A stretch of DNA of 42,086 nt from Micrococcales bacterium 31B (GTDB lineage Bacteria; Actinomycetota; Actinomycetes; Actinomycetales; Dermabacteraceae), in the NCBI GenBank assembly GCA_022803075.1, contig JAFFTF010000009.1:1-42086 (forward strand), written 5' to 3'. The notes under the pieces were generated by a model. The model saw only the letters and a program-made list of their open reading frames with translations. It was not told the DNA's origin and ran no database searches. Every line of letters starts with the position of its first letter. The first letter of the stretch is position 1. Of this stretch, positions 15,653-24,971 are shown one piece after another. The translations under genes were made by a program, and so were the position numbers.

Positions 15653-16924
15653 GTGACCGACGTGAACAACGTGTCCATTCAGGACCTCGACCCCGACATC
15701 GCCCAGGTGCTCGATCGCGAACTGGCGCGCCAGCAACGCACGCTGGAGATGATCGCGAGCGAGAACTTCGTGCCGCGTGCAGTGCTGCAGGCGCAGGGTT
15801 CGGTGCTGACGAACAAGTACGCCGAGGGGTACCCGGGCAAGCGCTATTACGGCGGCTGCGAAGAGGTCGACGTCGCCGAGCAGATCGCGATCGACCGTGC
15901 GAAGGCCCTGTTCGGGGCCGACCATGTCAACGTGCAGCCGCACTCGGGTGCGACCGCTAATGCTGCCGTGATGCATGCCTTGGCCAACGCCGGAGACAAC
16001 CTGCTGGGCCTCTCGCTCGCGCACGGCGGCCACCTCACGCACGGCATGAAGATCAACTTCTCGGGCAAGCTGTACAACGTCTCCGCCTACGAGGTGGACC
16101 CCGAGACGCACATCATCGACATGGAGAAGGTGCGCGAAACCGCGAAGGCCACGCACCCCCACGTGATCGTCGCGGGCTGGTCGGCATACCCCCGCCACCT
16201 CGATTTCGAGGCGTTCCGTTCGATTGCCGATGAGGTCGGCGCGAAGCTGTGGGTCGACATGGCTCACTTCGCGGGCCTCGTCGCGGCGGGCCTCCACCCG
16301 AGCCCCGTGCCGCACGCAGACGTGGTCTCGACGACCGTGCACAAGACGCTCGCGGGCCCCCGCTCGGGCATGATCCTGTGCAAGGAGGAGTGGGCGAAGA
16401 AGATTGATTCGGCCGTGTTCCCCGGCCAGCAGGGCGGCCCCCTCATGCACGTGATCGCCGCCAAGGCCGTGGCCATGAAGGTGGCCGGCACCGACGAGTT
16501 TAAGCAGCGCCAGGAGCGCACCCTGAGCGGTGCCAAGATCATCGCCGAGCGTCTGCTCGCAGAAGACGTCAAGCAGGCCGGTGTCTCGGTGGTGTCGGGC
16601 GGCACCGACGTGCACCTCGTGCTCGTTGACCTGCGTAACTCCGAGCTCGATGGTCAGCAGGCCGAAGACATCCTGCACCACGCCGGCATCACCGTGAACC
16701 GCAACGCCGTGCCGAACGACCCGCGCCCGCCGCGCGTCACCTCGGGTCTGCGCATCGGCACCTCGGCCCTGGCCACCCGCGGCTTCGGCGACACCGAGTT
16801 CACGGAACTCGCCGACGTGATCGCGACCGCCCTCAAGCCCGGCGCCGACGTCCCAGCCCTCGCGAAGCGCACCGCGAAACTCGGCGACGCGTTCCCCCTC
16901 TACCCCGAATTGCAGCAGTACTGA
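15653..16924 (+). CDS. glyA: Serine hydroxymethyltransferase
   Basis: PLP enzyme converting serine and THF to glycine and 5,10-methylene-THF, the main entry of one-carbon units. The 423-aa protein has IASENFVP (34-41), [17 protein letters not shown] (54-70), [10 protein letters not shown] (97-106), VDMAHFAGL (201-209) and the PLP-binding Lys231 in [16 protein letters not shown] 15653 follows AAGGAG at 5 nt. It is preceded by a ZTP riboswitch and overlaps folD by one base, so the two would be made together when one-carbon units run low. Confidence 0.96.
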   Translation: MTDVNNVSIQDLDPDIAQVLDRELARQQRTLEMIASENFVPRAVLQAQGSVLTNKYAEGYPGKRYYGGCEEVDVAEQIAIDRAKALFGADHVNVQPHSGATANAAVMHALANAGDNLLGLSLAHGGHLTHGMKINFSGKLYNVSAYEVDPETHIIDMEKVRETAKATHPHVIVAGWSAYPRHLDFEAFRSIADEVGAKLWVDMAHFAGLVAAGLHPSPVPHADVVSTTVHKTLAGPRSGMILCKEEWAKKIDSAVFPGQQGGPLMHVIAAKAVAMKVAGTDEFKQRQERTLSGAKIIAERLLAEDVKQAGVSVVSGGTDVHLVLVDLRNSELDGQQAEDILHHAGITVNRNAVPNDPRPPRVTSGLRIGTSALATRGFGDTEFTELADVIATALKPGADVPALAKRTAKLGDAFPLYPELQQY

Positions 16925-17802
16925 TGGTGGCGCAGATTCTCGACGGAACCAAGACGGCCGCAACGATCAAGCGCGAGCTCACGGAGCGCGTCGCGGCGCT
17001 CAAGGAGCAGGGAATTCAGCCCGGGCTGGCCACGGTGCTGGTCGGTGAGGATCCCGCCTCGAAGTGGTACGTCGGCGGTAAGCACCGCGACTGCGCCGAG
17101 GTTGGCATCGCATCGATTCGCCGCGAACTGCCCGACACGGCCACGCAGGCCGACCTTGAGGCCGTGATCGACGAACTCAACGCGAACCCCGAGTGCACGG
17201 GCTACATCGTGCAGTTGCCCCTGCCGAAGCACATCGACACCAACGCCATTCTCGAGCGCATCGCGCCCGCGAAGGACGCGGACGGTCTGCACCCCACCAA
17301 TCTGGGCCGGCTCGTGCTGAACGTGAGCGAACCCATCACCTCGCCCCTGCCGTGCACTCCGCGCGGGGCGATCGAGTTGGTGCTCCGCCACGGCCTGGAC
17401 CTCAAGGGCAAGCACGTGGTGGTGGTGGGCCGCGGCGTCACGGTCGGCCGCAGCGTGGGACTGTTGCTGACGCGCCGCAACGTCAACGCGACGGTCACGC
17501 TCACGCACACGGGCACGCAGAACCTCGCCGAGGTGATTCGCACTGCCGACGTGGTGATCGCGGCGGCGGGGGTGCCCCGCATTGTCAAGGCCGCCGACGT
17601 GAAGCCCGGAGCTATCCTGCTTGACGTGGGCGTGTCGCGCGAGGTCGACGAGAACGGCAAGAGCGTGATCGTGGGCGACATCGAACCCGAGGCGGCCGAG
17701 GTGGCCGCGTGGGTCTCGCCCAATCCGGGTGGCGTCGGCCCCATGACGCGGGCCCTGCTGCTCGAAAACGTGGTCGAGGCAGCCGAGCGCCAGGTCGCCT
17801 AA
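16924..17802 (+). CDS. folD: Bifunctional methylene-THF dehydrogenase / methenyl-THF cyclohydrolase
   Basis: Oxidises 5,10-methylene-THF with NADP+ and hydrolyses the product to 10-formyl-THF, using the output of GlyA. The 292-aa protein has the catalytic Tyr49 and Lys53 in [18 protein letters not shown], the [11 protein letters not shown] block, the NADP-binding [17 protein letters not shown], and ends [20 protein letters not shown]. Its ATG overlaps the glyA stop (TGATG). Strong hairpins follow. Confidence 0.96.
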   Translation: MVAQILDGTKTAATIKRELTERVAALKEQGIQPGLATVLVGEDPASKWYVGGKHRDCAEVGIASIRRELPDTATQADLEAVIDELNANPECTGYIVQLPLPKHIDTNAILERIAPAKDADGLHPTNLGRLVLNVSEPITSPLPCTPRGAIELVLRHGLDLKGKHVVVVGRGVTVGRSVGLLLTRRNVNATVTLTHTGTQNLAEVIRTADVVIAAAGVPRIVKAADVKPGAILLDVGVSREVDENGKSVIVGDIEPEAAEVAAWVSPNPGGVGPMTRALLLENVVEAAERQVA

Positions 17803-17817
17803 AACCCCAGTACGCGT

Positions 17818-17855
17818 GGACGCGCGGTACCCGGCTACTCGGGCACCGCGCGTCC
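17818..17855 (+). terminator. Terminator after folD
   Basis: GGACGCGCGGT (17818-17828) pairs with ACCGCGCGTCC (17845-17855), and CCCG/CGGG continue inside across an A/C mismatch. Two T follow. Confidence 0.7.
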
Positions 17856-17877
17856 TTGCGTAGTGGAGGCCAGGGGG

Positions 17878-17902
17878 CCGACCACCGAAATACGGTGGTC
17901 GG
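17878..17902 (+). repeat. 10-bp hairpin before xthA
   Basis: CCGACCACCG (17878-17887), loop aaata, CGGTGGTCGG (17893-17902). It stands alone between the folD terminator and xthA, with no T-run; a second terminator or an operator are both possible. Confidence 0.5.
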
Positions 17903-17931
17903 GGGCAGGCGGCATTTGAGAACATGGCGGC

Positions 17932-18732
17932 ATGGTTCTTACGATCGCCTCTGTCAACGTGAATGGTATCCGCGCAGCCCACCGCAAGGGCATGCCCGAC
18001 TGGCTCGCGGCCGAACCGCTCGATGTGGTCACCATGCAGGAGGTGCGCTGCCCCGACAACCTGGTCGCGCAGCACGTCGAGGGCTATCACGTGGTGCACG
18101 CCGAGAGCGTGCAAAAGGGCCGCGCGGGCGTGGCGATCGCCTCGAAGTTAGCGCCCACGGCCCACCGCATCGGCTTCGGAGAGGGCGATCGATTCGCCGA
18201 CCAGGGCCGCTGGATCGAGGCGGATTTCGACACCGCCGACGGCCGCGGACTCACCGTGATCAGCGCCTATGTGCACACGGGGGACGAAACGAACGCCGAC
18301 AAGATGCGCGACAAGTTTGACTTCATGGAGGCCATGATCGCGCGCATCGGCGCCCTGCGCGACGCCGGCCGCCACGTCGTGCTGACGGGAGACTTGAACG
18401 TCGCCCATCGCGAAGTGGACATCAAGAACTGGAAGGGCAACGTCAAGAAGGCCGGTTTCTTACCCGAGGAGCGCGCCGTGTTCGACCGCATCTTCGGCGA
18501 GCTGGACTGGGTTGACGTGGGTCGCAAGCACGGCGGCGAAGGACCGGGCCCCTACTCGTGGTGGTCGCAGCGCGGCCAGGCCTATGACAACGACTCGGGC
18601 TGGCGCATCGACTACCAGATCGCCTCGCAGGACCTCGCGGCCACCTCGCAGTTCGCGCGCGTGGATCGCGCCCCGTCCTACGACACGCGATGGTCTGATC
18701 ATGCGCCGGTCGTCGTTGCGTACGACCTCTAA
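17932..18732 (+). CDS. xthA: Exonuclease III-type AP endonuclease
   Basis: Cuts DNA at abasic sites and trims 3' ends in base excision repair. The 266-aa protein has SVNVNGIRAA (7-16), MQEVR (35-39) with the metal-binding Glu37, GDLNVAHREVDIKNWKGN, WRIDYQIAS, and the C-terminal WSDHAPVV with catalytic His257. The ATG at 17932 has no ribosome site; GAACAT 6 nt before it might be the -10 of a leaderless transcript, but this is weak. trpS follows 30 bp downstream and probably shares the transcript. Confidence 0.92.
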   Translation: MVLTIASVNVNGIRAAHRKGMPDWLAAEPLDVVTMQEVRCPDNLVAQHVEGYHVVHAESVQKGRAGVAIASKLAPTAHRIGFGEGDRFADQGRWIEADFDTADGRGLTVISAYVHTGDETNADKMRDKFDFMEAMIARIGALRDAGRHVVLTGDLNVAHREVDIKNWKGNVKKAGFLPEERAVFDRIFGELDWVDVGRKHGGEGPGPYSWWSQRGQAYDNDSGWRIDYQIASQDLAATSQFARVDRAPSYDTRWSDHAPVVVAYDL

Positions 18733-18762
18733 CACTTCGACCCACCTGATTTTTGAGGAACC

Positions 18763-19782
18763 ATGAACTCTGCCAAGCCCCGCGTCCTTTCGGGCATGCA
18801 GCCCACGAGCGACTCGCTCCACCTCGGCAATTACCTCGGAGCGCTCACTCAATGGAGGGCGCTGCAGGACGAATACGAAGCACTCTATTGCGTGGTTGAC
18901 CTGCATTCGTTGACCGTGGAGGTCGACCCCGATGTTCTACGCCAACGCACGCGCGTCACGGCCGCGCAGTATTTGGCTGGGGGAGTCGACCCCGCCAAAT
19001 CCACCCTGTTCGTGCAGTCCCATGTGCGCGCTCACGCGGAACTGGCCTGGGTGCTCTCCTGCTTCACGGGGTTCGGTGAGGCGAGCCGCATGACCCAGTT
19101 CAAAGACAAGTCTGCGCAGCACGGCAACGCCAAAACCAACGTGGGTCTGTTCACCTACCCGATCCTCATGGCCTCCGATATTTTGCTGTATGACACGGCC
19201 AAGGTGCCGGTCGGTGACGACCAGCGCCAGCACCTCGAACTGACGCGCGACCTCGCGATTCGACTCAACGGTCGCTTTGGCGGCCTCTTCACGGTGCCCG
19301 AGGGGTACATCGTGAAGGAAACCGCGCGCATCATGGACCTGCAAGAACCGACCAAGAAGATGAGCAAGAGTGCGGCATCGCCCAAGGGTCTCATCAACAT
19401 GTTGGATGATCCGGCGGCCAACGCCAAGAAGGTGCGCTCGGCGGTGACCGACACCGACACCGTGATCGAGTACGACGCCGAAGCGAAGCCAGGTGTCGCT
19501 AACCTGCTCTCGATTTATTCGGCGCTGACCGGGGAGTCGGTGGACGCGATCGTGGCCCGTTTCAACGGCAAGATGTATGGGCATTTGAAGGTGGCGGTCG
19601 CCGAGGCCCTCGTCGAGGTGGTGACCCCGTTCCGCGACCAGACCCTTGCCTTCTTGGCGGACCCCGCGGAACTTGACCGCATCTTGCAGCAGGGCGCGGA
19701 CAAGGCGCGGGGCATTGCGGACGCCACCCTGGCCCGGGTATACGACGCCGTCGGCTTCGTACCGGCGCTGCGCGGTGAGTGA
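18763..19782 (+). CDS. trpS: Tryptophanyl-tRNA synthetase
   Basis: Charges tRNA-Trp. The 339-aa class I enzyme has the HIGH-like motif in [14 protein letters not shown] (15-28), the KMSKS loop at 199-203, and [15 protein letters not shown] (151-165). The ATG follows GAGGA. Its length is standard for the bacterial enzyme. Confidence 0.96.
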   Translation: MNSAKPRVLSGMQPTSDSLHLGNYLGALTQWRALQDEYEALYCVVDLHSLTVEVDPDVLRQRTRVTAAQYLAGGVDPAKSTLFVQSHVRAHAELAWVLSCFTGFGEASRMTQFKDKSAQHGNAKTNVGLFTYPILMASDILLYDTAKVPVGDDQRQHLELTRDLAIRLNGRFGGLFTVPEGYIVKETARIMDLQEPTKKMSKSAASPKGLINMLDDPAANAKKVRSAVTDTDTVIEYDAEAKPGVANLLSIYSALTGESVDAIVARFNGKMYGHLKVAVAEALVEVVTPFRDQTLAFLADPAELDRILQQGADKARGIADATLARVYDAVGFVPALRGE

Positions 19783-19901
19783 TTCGCGCCGAGTTTCGTA
19801 GTACCCTGCGAGAAGATTCCAGGATGCACGGCGAGGCCCCAACGTGTAGAAATGAGAGGGACCACACCACGCAATAGCCCATGCATTTTTCAGGAGCGAG
19901 C

Positions 19902-21092
19902 ATGAGTTCCGAAGACTTCGGCCCCGGCAAAGGACGCTCGACGGGGCTGCGCCGGACCTCGAAGGTCGGACGCACCGCGCGACCGGTGCGCCGCGTCTTG
20001 GACGCTGAGGGCGCCCACGCGGCCGACCTCGTCGTGCCCGTCACCGAAACCGTCATCGTGCCGAGCAGCGAGCGTCCCGTGCTGGACGGCGTGGTGCAGG
20101 GCCTGGTCGAGGACGCCCTGCGCCAAGCGGCCGCAGCCGCCGAACCCGATTTTGTCTTCACCACGGAGACTCCCGATGTCGCTCGACTGGAGGCGTCGTC
20201 CGCCGCGCTCAATGACGCGGCGTCCGTACCCGAGGTGGAGGTGGGCAGCGCCAGCACCAGCGTCACGTTCGATCTCCCCGCGCCCGTCAGCGAACCGGGG
20301 CCCGCGGTAACGCCACCGGAGCCCGCGGTAACGCCGCAGGTCGCCGCGGGAGCGCGCACGGGTCGGCGTCACGGCGCCCGCAGCGCCGAACGGGCGGGGG
20401 ACACCGCGCCACCCTCTCAAGCCGTTGCCGAGAGCGCGGGCACGTCGCCCGAAACGGCCATGCAACAGCGGGATCGGCGCGCCCTGGAGGCCGCCGAGGC
20501 CGCCGAGGGCCTCGAAACGGCTGACTTCCTCATGAACGTCCAGCGAGCCACCGAACTCACGGAAATGGCGTTCAACTACGTCGAGGTGGGCACCACCCGA
20601 GGCATCGGCACCATCGCCGAACTGCCCAGCACCCTGCCCGAGTACTACATCCCCTCGCGCCAAAGCGTCGTCGTGGGGCACGGCGCCGAGGCCTTCGCGC
20701 GCGCCGCAGATCGGTTATTACGGTTTCACTTCATCCGCGAATCCGGCGTGCAGTTCGCGACCACCTCGCCGCGCGCCGAACGTGACACGCTGGTCGAACA
20801 GCGCACGAACGTCTTCGGGGTTACGGTGGTGACCCCGTATCGAATTATCGCAGTCGACACGTCGCCCACCCGCGTCTCGTTCCTCATGGGCACCCTCATG
20901 ACACACCCCGAACGCGGCGAAGAACGCTATTCGGTCTACCTCAACGAGGCCGACGAGGTCGTCTTCGAAATCTTCTCGTTCACCGCGACACAATCATTCG
21001 TCGCGAAACTCGGTAAGGGCGTGGCCCGCAGCGTGCAGTCGCGCATGGCGGCTCGATACCTCGAGTCCGCGATCAGCGCCCTGGCCGGGTAG
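19902..21092 (+). CDS. DUF1990 (UPF0548) protein with long disordered N-terminus
   Basis: The last 180 of 396 residues match the DUF1990 family: FNYVEVGTTRG near 224-234, a GHGAEAFARAADRLLRFHFIRESGV-type block near 259-283 and THPERGEERYSVYL near 334-347. Family members are usually about 170-200 aa and have no settled function. Residues 1-216 are rich in Ala, Glu, Pro, Thr and Ser and look disordered, with a doubled PAVTPPE/PAVTPQ element. ATG 19902 follows AGGAG; an ATG at 19881 is in frame but has no ribosome site. No signal peptide or membrane segment is seen. It lies alone between trpS and the convergent sdh operon. Confidence 0.75.
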   Translation: MSSEDFGPGKGRSTGLRRTSKVGRTARPVRRVLDAEGAHAADLVVPVTETVIVPSSERPVLDGVVQGLVEDALRQAAAAAEPDFVFTTETPDVARLEASSAALNDAASVPEVEVGSASTSVTFDLPAPVSEPGPAVTPPEPAVTPQVAAGARTGRRHGARSAERAGDTAPPSQAVAESAGTSPETAMQQRDRRALEAAEAAEGLETADFLMNVQRATELTEMAFNYVEVGTTRGIGTIAELPSTLPEYYIPSRQSVVVGHGAEAFARAADRLLRFHFIRESGVQFATTSPRAERDTLVEQRTNVFGVTVVTPYRIIAVDTSPTRVSFLMGTLMTHPERGEERYSVYLNEADEVVFEIFSFTATQSFVAKLGKGVARSVQSRMAARYLESAISALAG

Positions 21093-21122
21093 GGCCGACG
21101 GGCCACCCGCTTACGATGCGAA

Positions 21123-21154
21123 AGGGCGGACGCAACCACGGTTGCGTCCGCCCT
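21123..21154. terminator. Bidirectional terminator between the DUF1990 gene and sdhB
   Basis: AGGGCGGACGCAAC (21123-21136), loop cacg, GTTGCGTCCGCCCT (21141-21154). On the minus strand it is followed by ttcg. A 14-bp perfect stem. Confidence 0.8.
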
Positions 21155-21216
21155 GATTCTTGCGCTGGTACTGTGACCGTACTGCGCCCGAAATCTGCCC
21201 GAAATGCGCTCGAGAA

Positions 21217-21969
21217 TTAAATCTTGCGCTGCAGGATCGCCTGCTTGACCTCGGCAATGGCCTTCGTGACCTGGATGCCGCGGGGGCACGCCTCGGAGCA
21301 GTTGAAGGTGGTGCGGCAGCGCCACACGCCCTCTTTGTCGTTGAGGATCTCGAGACGCTGCTCGCCGCCCGCATCACGCGAGTCGAAGATGAAGCGGTGT
21401 GCGTTCACGATGGCGGCGGGGCCGAAGTACTGACCGTCCGACCAGAACACGGGGCACGACGAGGTGCACGCGGCGCACAGGATGCACTTGGTGGTCTCGT
21501 CGAAGATCTCGCGGTCGTTGATCGACTGGAGGCGTTCCTTGGTGGGCTCGTGGCCGTCCGTGATGAGGAACGGCATGACCTCGCGGTACGCCTGGAAGAA
21601 CGGCTCCATGTCGACGATGAGGTCCTTCTCGACGGGCAGGCCCTTGATGGGCTCGACCGTGATGGGCTTCTCGGGGTTCAGGTCTTTCAGCAGCGACTTG
21701 CAGGCCAGGCGGTTGCGGCCGTTAATGCGCATGGCGTCGGAACCACACACGCCGTGCGCGCACGAGCGGCGGAACGACAGCGAGCCGTCCGTCTCCCACT
21801 TTATGCGGTGCAGCGCATCGAGGATACGGTCGGTGCCGTGCACCTGGAGCGTGTGCTCCTCCCAGTACTGGTCGGGGGAGACCTCGGGGTTGTAGCGCAT
21901 GATGCGCAGGGTCACATTGAACGAAGGGATCGCACCGGCCTCGGCGGGAGCTTCTGCTACAGCGGTCAT
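21217..21969 (-). CDS. sdhB: Succinate dehydrogenase iron-sulfur subunit
   Basis: Passes electrons from the flavoprotein to menaquinone. The 250-aa protein carries the [2Fe-2S] ligands Cys70, Cys75, Asp78 and Cys90 and two cubane sites from CILCAACTSSCP (162-173) and Cys218, Cys224, Cys228. The Asp in place of the third [2Fe-2S] cysteine is common in this family. The ATG at 21969 overlaps the sdhA stop by one base (TAATG); a longer reading frame upstream lies inside sdhA and is rejected. Confidence 0.96.
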   Translation of the reverse strand: MTAVAEAPAEAGAIPSFNVTLRIMRYNPEVSPDQYWEEHTLQVHGTDRILDALHRIKWETDGSLSFRRSCAHGVCGSDAMRINGRNRLACKSLLKDLNPEKPITVEPIKGLPVEKDLIVDMEPFFQAYREVMPFLITDGHEPTKERLQSINDREIFDETTKCILCAACTSSCPVFWSDGQYFGPAAIVNAHRFIFDSRDAGGEQRLEILNDKEGVWRCRTTFNCSEACPRGIQVTKAIAEVKQAILQRKI

Positions 21970-23741
21970 TAGAAAGTACGCTCCTTGGGCTGGTAGCGGG
22001 TAATGACGACGGGCTTCTTGCCAAGCTTCACCGTGGTGCCGTCCTGGCCGTTGCCGTCGAGCGTCTTGTACGCCATGGTGTGCCACAGGAAGTTCACGTC
22101 ATCGCGCTTTTCGTAGTCCTCGCGGAAGTGACCGCCGCGGGATTCGCGACGCTCGAGCGAGCACAGGGAGATGACCTCGGCGAGGTCAAGCAGGAAGCCC
22201 AATTCGATGGCCTCCAACAGGTCGAGGTTGTATCGCTTGCCGTGGTCTTGCAGGGCGACGCGCGAGAAGCGTTCCTTGAGCGCGCGGATCGTGTCCATGG
22301 CGTGCTGGATCGACTCCTCGGTGCGGAACACCTGCACGTTGGCGTCCATCACCTCTTGCAGCTCGCGGCGAATGTCGGAGACGCGCTCTCCCTGGGCCTT
22401 GGCCTGCATCAGGTTATCGATCAGGGCGACCGTTTCGACCTCGGGGTTCTCGGGCAGGTCCACGAAGTCGACCGAGTTGGCGTACTCCGCGGCGGCGATG
22501 CCAGCGCGCTTGCCGAAGACGTTAATGTCGAGCAGCGAGTTGGTGCCGAGGCGGTTGGCGCCGTGCACCGACACGCAGGCGACCTCGCCCGCCGCGTACA
22601 GGCCGGGGACCGTGTGCTCGGCGTCGCGGAACACCTCGGAGGTGATGTTCGTGGGCATGCCGCCCATCGCGTAGTGGGCGGTGGGGTACACGGGCACGGG
22701 CTCCGTGTAGGGCTCGATTCCGAGGTAGGTGCGAGCGAACTCCGTGATGTCGGGCAGCTTCGCGTCGATCTGCTCGGGCGGCAGGTGCGTGATGTCGAGC
22801 AGCACGTAGTCTTTGTTCGGCCCGGCTCCGCGGCCCTCGCGCACCTCGTTCGCCATGGCGCGGGCCACGACGTCGCGGGGGGCGAGGTCTTTCAGGGTGG
22901 GGGCGTAACGCTCCATGAAGCGCTCACCGTCTCGGTTACGCAGGATGGCGCCTTCGCCACGAGCGGCCTCCGAGAGCAGGATGCCGAGGCCCGCGAGGCC
23001 CGTGGGATGGAACTGGAAGAACTCCATGTCTTCGAGCGGCAGGCCGCGGCGCAGGGCGATGGCCTGGCCGTCACCCGTCAGGGTGTGGGCGTTCGACGTG
23101 GTCTTAAAGACCTTGCCTGCACCGCCCGAGGCGAAGACGATCGACTTGGCCTGGAAGATGTGAATCTCGCCCGTGGCCAGTTCGTAGGCGACCACGCCGA
23201 CGGCGCGGACGTCGTCGTCGATGCGGGGATCGCCGGTCATGATGAGGTCGAGAACGTAGAACTCGTTGTAGAACTCGATGTTTTGCTTGACGCAGTTTTG
23301 GTACAGGGTCTGCAGGATCATGTGACCCGTGCGGTCGGCCGCGTAGCAGGCGCGGCGCACGGGCGCCTCGCCGTGCTCGCGCGTGTGGCCGCCGAACTTA
23401 CGCTGGTCGATGCGCCCCTCGGGCGTGCGGTTGAACGGCAGGCCCATCTTTTCGAGGTCGATCACCGCGTCGATGGCCTCCTTGGCCATGACCTCCGCGG
23501 CGTCCTGGTCGACGAGGTAATCGCCGCCCTTGACGGTGTCGAATGTGTGCCATTCCCAGTTATCGGCCTCGACGTTGGCGAGTGCCGCGCACATACCGCC
23601 CTGGGCGGCACCCGTGTGGGAGCGAGTGGGGTACAACTTCGTGAGTACCGCCGTGCGGGCGCGTTTGCCCGCTTCGAGTGCCGCGCGCATACCGGCGCCG
23701 CCGGCGCCGACGATCACGACATCGTATTTATGGGTCTGCAT
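21969..23741 (-). CDS. sdhA: Succinate dehydrogenase flavoprotein subunit
   Basis: Oxidises succinate to fumarate in the TCA cycle. The 590-aa protein shows the FAD motif DVVIVGAGGAGMRAALEA (7-24), the FAD-linking His42 in PTRSHTGAAQGG, HTREHGEAPVRRACYAADRT, GANRLGTNSLLD with substrate-site residues, and a C-terminal RRESRGGHFREDY. ATG 23741 is preceded by GAAAGG at 9 nt. Third of four genes in an sdhCDAB operon. Confidence 0.96.
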   Translation of the reverse strand: MQTHKYDVVIVGAGGAGMRAALEAGKRARTAVLTKLYPTRSHTGAAQGGMCAALANVEADNWEWHTFDTVKGGDYLVDQDAAEVMAKEAIDAVIDLEKMGLPFNRTPEGRIDQRKFGGHTREHGEAPVRRACYAADRTGHMILQTLYQNCVKQNIEFYNEFYVLDLIMTGDPRIDDDVRAVGVVAYELATGEIHIFQAKSIVFASGGAGKVFKTTSNAHTLTGDGQAIALRRGLPLEDMEFFQFHPTGLAGLGILLSEAARGEGAILRNRDGERFMERYAPTLKDLAPRDVVARAMANEVREGRGAGPNKDYVLLDITHLPPEQIDAKLPDITEFARTYLGIEPYTEPVPVYPTAHYAMGGMPTNITSEVFRDAEHTVPGLYAAGEVACVSVHGANRLGTNSLLDINVFGKRAGIAAAEYANSVDFVDLPENPEVETVALIDNLMQAKAQGERVSDIRRELQEVMDANVQVFRTEESIQHAMDTIRALKERFSRVALQDHGKRYNLDLLEAIELGFLLDLAEVISLCSLERRESRGGHFREDYEKRDDVNFLWHTMAYKTLDGNGQDGTTVKLGKKPVVITRYQPKERTF

Positions 23742-23789
23742 GGGGGGAGACCTTTCACAAACTGTGGTGGTGTTGGTGTAGCGGGCGAG

Positions 23790-24236
23790 TTATGCGGTGC
23801 AGAAGCCGGGCAGCAGCGACGGATCAGCACTCGGCGGGCACGGATCGAACGAGAAGATCACGAGCGAGCCCAGCACGATGACGATGATCGCGGCCGCGTA
23901 GAGCATGGACTTGAGGACGATGCGCGTGGTCGGCTTTTCGGCGTAGTCGCTGATGATGGTGCGCACGCCGTTGGTGCCGTGCAGCATGCCAAGCCAGAGC
24001 ATGAGGAGGTCCCAGACCTGCCAGAAGGGGCTGGACCACTTGCCGCCCACGAAGGCGAAGTCGATCTGCTGGACACCGTCGCCGAGCATGAGGTTTACGA
24101 ACAGGTGGCCAAAGATCAGCACTACCAGGAGGACGCCCGAGGCGCGCATGAACACCCAGGACACCATCTCGAAGTTGCCCTTGGTGTTGTTTGAACGCTC
24201 GTAGCGCGAGCGTGGCTTGTCGATTGCGACAGACAT
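23790..24236 (-). CDS. sdhD: Succinate dehydrogenase membrane anchor, SdhD
   Basis: A 148-aa protein with three membrane helices (near 27-48, 71-93 and 107-130) after a basic N-terminus. HGTNGVRTIISDY in the second helix holds the likely haem or quinone-site His and the Arg/Asp pair typical of SdhD. ATG 24236 follows AGGAG. It starts 9 nt after sdhC stops. The C-terminus carries two cysteines with no known role. Confidence 0.9.
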   Translation of the reverse strand: MSVAIDKPRSRYERSNNTKGNFEMVSWVFMRASGVLLVVLIFGHLFVNLMLGDGVQQIDFAFVGGKWSSPFWQVWDLLMLWLGMLHGTNGVRTIISDYAEKPTTRIVLKSMLYAAAIIVIVLGSLVIFSFDPCPPSADPSLLPGFCTA

Positions 24237-24245
24237 GGCGAACTC

Positions 24246-24626
24246 CTAGTGCTGTCCGAAGACGAGCATGAGGTGACGGACAAGGAACGGAACCATCACG
24301 ACGACCCACAGGACGATGACGCCCCAGAGCATCTTGCGCTGGTTGGCGGGGCCCTTCGACCAGAAGTCGACGAGGATGATGCGGATGCCGTTGAAGGCGT
24401 GGAACACGACGGCGGCGACGAGGCCGGCCTCGCCGAGGCCCATGATCGGGTGGTGGTAAAGCTCAATGACCGAGTTATACATCTCGGGGGATACACGAAC
24501 GACTGCGGTGTCGACGACGTGCACCAATAGGAACAAGAAGATCAAAAGGCCCGTCACCCGATGGGCGACCCAGGACCACATGCCTTCCTTGCCCCGATAT
24601 AAGGTGCCTGCTGGTGCTGATGACAC
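24246..24626 (-). CDS. sdhC: Succinate dehydrogenase cytochrome b-556 subunit, SdhC
   Basis: A 126-aa protein with three membrane helices; SWVAHRVTGLLIFLFLLVHV is the SdhC signature helix, with Ser and Arg of the quinone site, and FHAFNGIRIILVDF has the candidate haem-ligating His. It starts with GTG at 24626 behind GAGAGGA. First gene of sdhCDAB, with a leader of unusual structure upstream. Confidence 0.92.
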   Translation of the reverse strand: MSSAPAGTLYRGKEGMWSWVAHRVTGLLIFLFLLVHVVDTAVVRVSPEMYNSVIELYHHPIMGLGEAGLVAAVVFHAFNGIRIILVDFWSKGPANQRKMLWGVIVLWVVVMVPFLVRHLMLVFGQH

Positions 24627-24661
24627 GATATTCCTCTCAACTGCGAACGAGACGCATAGGC

Positions 24662-24716
24662 ATAGCCAAGCGGCTTTGAGTGCTGGCTATCCGCTGAGGA
24701 CGTTGCGGAGGCAACG
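24662..24716 (-). promoter_or_regulatory. Structured leader of the sdh operon
   Basis: Reading the minus strand, a hairpin CGTTGC-ctcc-GCAACG (24701-24716) is followed by AGCGG, ATAGCCA, a 10-nt spacer, CCGCT and TGGCTAT (24695 down to 24662). AGCGG can pair with CCGCT and ATAGCCA with TGGCTAT, but the two stems cross, so they exclude each other or form a strained pseudoknot. It lies 36 nt before the sdhC start. Confidence 0.45.
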
Positions 24717-24965
24717 ATGCCCCGTCACTGCGGGATAAGTCAGGCGGCAACGAATATTTCACACTTTAGTCGCGTTTCGACCGCAAATCTGCCTGGGGGG
24801 CTGCACTGGTGACTAAAGACATAGGTCGACGTCAAATCAGAGATGGCGTCGTCTCAAAGTGCAAGAACTGCTGACTACTTTTCAATTCGCGATGCAGGTC
24901 ACCCCCGTGCCGGAGTGCCTATGTGGCACGAATGTTCCGAGGGGAAATGGTGCTGTCGGAGTCGC

Positions 24966-24971
24966 TAGAGT
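24966..24971 (+). promoter_or_regulatory. -10 box of a probable leaderless manC transcript
   Basis: TAGAGT followed by ggttggt (7 nt) and ATG at 24979. No ribosome site precedes this ATG. Confidence 0.45.

Noticed and set aside
22080-24194. 704-codon open frame on the plus strand opposite sdhA and sdhD
   Set aside because: It is antisense to two certain genes; its composition (Arg, Val, Gly, Asp, Glu, His with no domain) is what high-GC codon bias creates on the opposite strand.
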